Below the pieces are notes generated by a model. That model had not been told where the DNA came from. It saw only the letters and a program-made list of their open reading frames with translations, and did no database searches. The translations under genes and the position numbers were made by a program. Of a DNA stretch of 10,140 nucleotides, positions 6,831 to 10,140 are shown one piece after another. The number at the start of each line of letters is the position of its first letter. The first letter of the stretch is position 1. This DNA comes from JAFDVL01 sp043736395 (lineage in GTDB: Bacteria > Acidobacteriota > Blastocatellia > RBC074), in assembly GCA_043736395.1 (NCBI GenBank), contig JAYTCQ010000121.1:1-10140 (forward strand), given 5' to 3'.

Positions 6831-9489
6831 TCGCCTGCGCATCGCCGATATAAATCGCATTCACACTGCTAAAGATTCCGGCGCTATGACTTTCAATCGC
6901 AGCCTTGAAAGCCGTCGCATCCGCCGTTGCATAATTCAAATTATATTTCGCATTTTTGTATTGATTGATGCCGATAATGACCAAATGCAAAGTGGAACCG
7001 GCGTTTTGTGTTACCGCCACTTTCGCCATTTTATTAGCTACCACAATATCATCGGGACGGCTTTCAGTTCGCTGTGAATTCAGGGAAATCGCACGGAACA
7101 CGTTGTCGCCATCGCTCAGTTGAATCTCAAAAGTCTGCGATTTTTTCCTATCGAGTTTGTCGTCTTCAACACTGAGATTGCGCGTCCCCGTCCCGACAGC
7201 TTTGCCGTTATGAAAAAGGCGAATTTCGCTGATCCCATCATTCTCTGTTGAGGCTTCGACCGTTAATTTAATTCGTCCGGTTTTTGAATCGTAACGGCGC
7301 AACGCAGGTGCATCATCAGCCACAAATAAGTTACGCGCGTCAATGTCCACTGGCGGTAAAATCTTTGTGAGCGGCGGCGACTTCAAACTTTTAATATCAT
7401 CTTTTTTCGGTTCAGGATTTGGGGAAGGTTCTTCGATAAATAATTGCGCTAGCAAATTTGGAGTGTAGTATTTTTCTGAGAGAGCTTCTAACGCGATAAT
7501 CTCTCGACCTTTAGTGTAGTAAAGTTGTTTGAGCATTCCTTCTGAGGCATCAAAACGACCATCGGGAGCAAGAATTGCCCAATCATCAGTTTTTGCGGAA
7601 AGGATGACGTCAGCCAGTTTTTGATGACCTGAAGTTCGATACAACTTGATCGCATTGTCATCAAATTTCGCATAGACGCCAAAAAATCCTTTTTGACCAA
7701 CATCCGCTGATTTCCTGATGTTGGAGCCTTCCACCATATTCAATTCAAGCGCTTCCATCCTTTTTTTCAACTGAGGATTTTTGTCAAAGTATTCCTGCGC
7801 ATAATCCTGTTTTCGGATCGCGCCTGTCTGCCGATTGATGAAAACAATAAACTGACGATTACTATTGGAATATCCCACTTCCTGTTGATCCAGAAAAAAG
7901 GGATAGTGGCCTAACGGATTTTCTTTATCTGTTTTTTCCCACAATTTCTTGCCCAATTGAAGGTCAATATAAACTGCGTACGAATCATTATCCTTCGTGT
8001 GATCGAGACCAAAAAAGTATCGTCCTGTCTCATCCGTGATGCCCCATTTAAACCCTCCCGAACCTAACGGCTTAACCACGCCTGTCGCCATTTCGCAAAC
8101 AAAAAGCTGGTTCGCCGTGTCACTCACGATGACATATTGATTGTTGGCTGAAATAGCAACATGGTAAGGATTTCCTACCGCAAATGTTTTCTTGATTTTG
8201 TTAATACTTCGCGCTTCCGCGACCTGCACTTGATCCTGCTCAGTTCCCCACACCACCAAAGTTCCATCGGGCGAAACGTTGGCCACCGACTCGCTGATAA
8301 ACTTCATGATTCTTGATTTTGCATTCGTGAGTCTTTGAATCCGGGCATGACCATCCACCCACGAAAGACTCCACGGCTTTGCATTATCATCACCCGCCGC
8401 AACAAAACCTTTCCCATTCAAAGCCGCATAAACATCAGTGGGAGAGAATACGTCCATTCCAAATTGACGAATTAATTGCTTGCTCTTGAGATCGTACTTG
8501 ACCAGCCGATTATCAGTACTGCCTGCGAAAACTTCTTTTCCATCCGATGAAATCTGAAGATGTTTGAATTGCGGATTCGTTGGTGAAAATTCAAGGAGCT
8601 GCGCAGCTTCTGAAAGTCCAACGGAAAAAACCTGACTTTTTTCTGAAAAAATCAGACGATCACTTTTTGGGAAAAACTGATATTGAAAGATTAGAAACCG
8701 GGGACTATCTAGATTATAACCATTTACCTTCACGTCCTGTTGCCCAATAACTTTTAGCGTATTTGGATCAACCCAAATAAGTTGATAGATTTTTTCGTCT
8801 TCAGTTTTTCCGTCAAGTATCGCAATTTTGAATAAATTTCCAGTAGGAGATATTTTCTGATATTGCTCATTTTCTGGTAACGTTTTTAGACGTTCGCCAG
8901 TCGTGGTTGAAATTAAAGCTGACTGAAATGTTTCTTTTCCCAGCTCGCCGAAATTAACCATCAACAGCAGTTTTGAACCATCCGCAGAAAGCGAAAGTGA
9001 TTCAACCTGCTGCGCTTTCGGCCAGTTAAAAAGTTGACTTATTTCACCTGAAATGAGGTTTACTTTTTTAATTTCCCCACTGCTAAAATCTCCGGTATAA
9101 GCAAATTTGCTGTCAGGTGACACGAGGACGTGCCAGCTGCCAATGCCGCCGGAAAGATCGCGTTCAAGCGTCAGGGTTTCCGTATTAATCATCGTCAGAG
9201 TTCCGCCTCCTGACACTAAGATTCGCTTTCCATCAGGGGTGAATTGACAGCGCGAATATCGTATTTTTTTTGGATGTCGCCACGTTTTCAGCAATGCACC
9301 CGTCTGAAAATCCCAAATTTTTAATTCTTCATCAGCCAGAGAAATGGCTAGTTTCTTATCTTCTGAAACATCAACATCATAAACGCCGGTGATGGCATGA
9401 TGACCGACAGGGATTACCAGCTCAGGCGTTTGCGCCATCACTGCGATTGTAAAAATAACGAAAGTAATAAACGTGAATATTTTTGACAT
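6235..9489 (-). CDS. Secreted WD40-like beta-propeller / caspase (C14) fusion protein
   Basis: This is a complete 1084-residue protein. Residues 1-19 (MSKIFTFITFVIFTIAVMA, then Q) form a signal peptide, so it probably acts outside the cytoplasm. Residues of about 25-640 are rich in propeller-type repeats, such as ISLADEELKIWDFQTG, FTPDGKRILVSGG and VSPDGTLVVWG, typical of WD40 or related blades. A Pro/Lys-rich linker near 695-720 (EEPSPNPEPKKDD) precedes an Ig-like segment at about 735-815 (KLTVEAST..ISEIRLFHNGKAV). The caspase domain spans about 833-1080, starting LHLVIIGINQYKN, with His915 in YYAGHG and Cys970 in LDACQSAG. By family knowledge, the dyad suggests an active metacaspase-like peptidase controlled or targeted by the propeller; that is inference. 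No clear Shine-Dalgarno is seen, but the start is fixed by the signal peptide. The upstream neighbour is a close paralogue. The propeller half looks more AT-rich than the caspase half. Confidence 0.9.
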   Translation of the reverse strand: MSKIFTFITFVIFTIAVMAQTPELVIPVGHHAITGVYDVDVSEDKKLAISLADEELKIWDFQTGALLKTWRHPKKIRYSRCQFTPDGKRILVSGGGTLTMINTETLTLERDLSGGIGSWHVLVSPDSKFAYTGDFSSGEIKKVNLISGEISQLFNWPKAQQVESLSLSADGSKLLLMVNFGELGKETFQSALISTTTGERLKTLPENEQYQKISPTGNLFKIAILDGKTEDEKIYQLIWVDPNTLKVIGQQDVKVNGYNLDSPRFLIFQYQFFPKSDRLIFSEKSQVFSVGLSEAAQLLEFSPTNPQFKHLQISSDGKEVFAGSTDNRLVKYDLKSKQLIRQFGMDVFSPTDVYAALNGKGFVAAGDDNAKPWSLSWVDGHARIQRLTNAKSRIMKFISESVANVSPDGTLVVWGTEQDQVQVAEARSINKIKKTFAVGNPYHVAISANNQYVIVSDTANQLFVCEMATGVVKPLGSGGFKWGITDETGRYFFGLDHTKDNDSYAVYIDLQLGKKLWEKTDKENPLGHYPFFLDQQEVGYSNSNRQFIVFINRQTGAIRKQDYAQEYFDKNPQLKKRMEALELNMVEGSNIRKSADVGQKGFFGVYAKFDDNAIKLYRTSGHQKLADVILSAKTDDWAILAPDGRFDASEGMLKQLYYTKGREIIALEALSEKYYTPNLLAQLFIEEPSPNPEPKKDDIKSLKSPPLTKILPPVDIDARNLFVADDAPALRRYDSKTGRIKLTVEASTENDGISEIRLFHNGKAVGTGTRNLSVEDDKLDRKKSQTFEIQLSDGDNVFRAISLNSQRTESRPDDIVVANKMAKVAVTQNAGSTLHLVIIGINQYKNAKYNLNYATADATAFKAAIESHSAGIFSSVNAIYIGDAQATKVGITNELEKVKSVAQAKDVFIFYYAGHGVMNERKEFFIVPHDVTQMYGADEALAQKGLSSALMQQYSREIKAQKQLFILDACQSAGALDQVAMRGAAEEKAIAQLARATGTHWLTASGSEQFASEFKQLGHGTFTYVLLEALSGKADKGSDRKITVKELDAYLQEVVPEVTAKYKGTAQYPASYGFGNDFPIGIVK

Positions 9490-9544
9490 AAATTAATTAA
9501 GCTGATGGACAGAGGAACTGGAAAAGATTGAAGCAAAGAAATTT

Positions 9545-10140
9545 TTATTTCACGATGCCAATTGGAAAATCATTCCCGAAACCATAGCTCGCCGGATATT
9601 GCGGAGTACCCCGGTATTTCGTGGCGACTTCAGGAACCATTTCCTGCAAATACGCGTCAATTTCTTTGACGGTGATTTTCCGGTCATTGCCTTTGTCCGC
9701 TTTGCCATTCAAAGCTTCGAGTAAAACATAGGTGAAGGTTCCGTGTCCGATCTGCTTAAATTCCGAAGCGAATTGTTCACTCCCGGAAGCTGTCAGCCAA
9801 TGCGTTCCGGTTGCGCGTGCGAGCTGCGCAATTGCTTTTTCTTCGGCGGCTCCGCGCATGGCGACTTGATCCAATGCTCCGGCGGATTGGCAGGCATCTA
9901 AAATGAAGAGCTGTTTTTGGGCTTTGATTTCGCGGGAATATTGCTGCATCAACGACGAAGATAACCCTTTTTGCGCCAGAGCTTCATCTGCTCCGTACAA
10001 CTGCGTGACATCATTCGGGACGATGTAGAATTCTTTTTTCTCCGTCATGACACCGTGTCCGGCGTAATAAAAAATAAACACATCACGCGGCTGAGCGAGG
10101 GCTTTAATCTTGTCCATTTCACTGGTGATATTCGCTTTCG
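9545..10140 (-). CDS. Caspase-family (peptidase C14) protein, C-terminal part, runs off window
   Basis: This is the C-terminal end of a cysteine peptidase of the caspase/metacaspase-like fold. The reading frame stays open to the window edge. The codons upstream of the internal Met at 10117 read KANITSEMDKIK, which matches KVGITNELEKVK in the neighbouring gene, so the Met is internal and the true start lies outside. Visible motifs are FYYAGHG (catalytic His) and FILDACQSAG (catalytic Cys after an Asp). The protein ends NDFPIGIVK, TAA. Over 190 residues it differs from the downstream paralogue at 22 positions (about 88% identity by hand count) with no gaps. The stop lies 55 bp before the next start, so co-transcription is likely. 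Whether it also has a propeller or a signal peptide cannot be seen. Family membership is clear; the biological role is unknown. Confidence 0.9.
   Translation of the reverse strand, partial: KANITSEMDKIKALAQPRDVFIFYYAGHGVMTEKKEFYIVPNDVTQLYGADEALAQKGLSSSLMQQYSREIKAQKQLFILDACQSAGALDQVAMRGAAEEKAIAQLARATGTHWLTASGSEQFASEFKQIGHGTFTYVLLEALNGKADKGNDRKITVKEIDAYLQEMVPEVATKYRGTPQYPASYGFGNDFPIGIVK

Noticed and set aside
6691..7077. Open plus-strand frame of 128 codons within the caspase gene.
   Set aside because: It is fully antisense to the conserved caspase domain, with no family resemblance. The constraint is explained by the minus-strand gene.
9493..9500. Palindrome ttaattaa just upstream of the WD40-caspase start as an operator.
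   Set aside because: An 8-bp A/T-only palindrome is common by chance, and there is no second copy nearby.

Overview
The window carries six genes, all on the minus strand, so the reading order runs from high to low coordinates. Base composition is moderate. Several features suggest a soil or aquatic bacterium of the Acidobacteriota type (Blastocatellia-like): secreted beta-propeller, PQQ and beta-helix proteins, a secreted caspase-family protein, and intergenic hairpin repeats of the 'cacggagag' and 'gggagc-gtagcgac' style. This assignment is an inference with low to moderate confidence. No rRNA, tRNA, CRISPR array or transposase was found.

Right part (6235-10140): two caspase-family (peptidase C14) genes lie in tandem. 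The upstream one (9545-10140) runs off the window edge, so only its C-terminal 198 or so residues are visible. The downstream one (6235-9489) is a complete 1084-residue secreted protein with a signal peptide, a WD40-like beta-propeller, an Ig-like linker and a C-terminal caspase domain with a His/Cys dyad. The shared 596 bp align without gaps at an offset of exactly 3310. Inside them a 95-bp patch over the catalytic Cys differs at one base, while neighbouring DNA differs by about 10-22%. This points to recent gene conversion.

Left part (187-6130): four genes look like a small carbohydrate or sugar-acid set. They are an AraD1/GguC-type fumarylacetoacetate-hydrolase-fold enzyme, a secreted FN3-like plus right-handed beta-helix protein (polysaccharide lyase-like), a periplasmic PQQ-dependent dehydrogenase with a DxD metal motif, and a Tat-exported D-2-hydroxyacid dehydrogenase. 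A plausible shared role is breakdown of a polysaccharide outside the cytoplasm, oxidation of the released sugar or alcohol by the quinoprotein, and further processing of the resulting acids. No substrate can be read from the sequence.

Intergenic DNA: the three spacers at 1-186, 2891-3027 and 4957-5128 each hold a different long inverted repeat. They are a 24-bp perfect repeat with 9-nt tandem units, a 22-bp perfect repeat with inner imperfect pairing, and a triple hairpin with a 32-bp central stem. They look like REP/MITE-type elements. A fourth, small hairpin at 6142-6160 contains the only ribosome-binding-like sequence of the AraD1-type gene. No gene-free stretch exceeds 300 bases.
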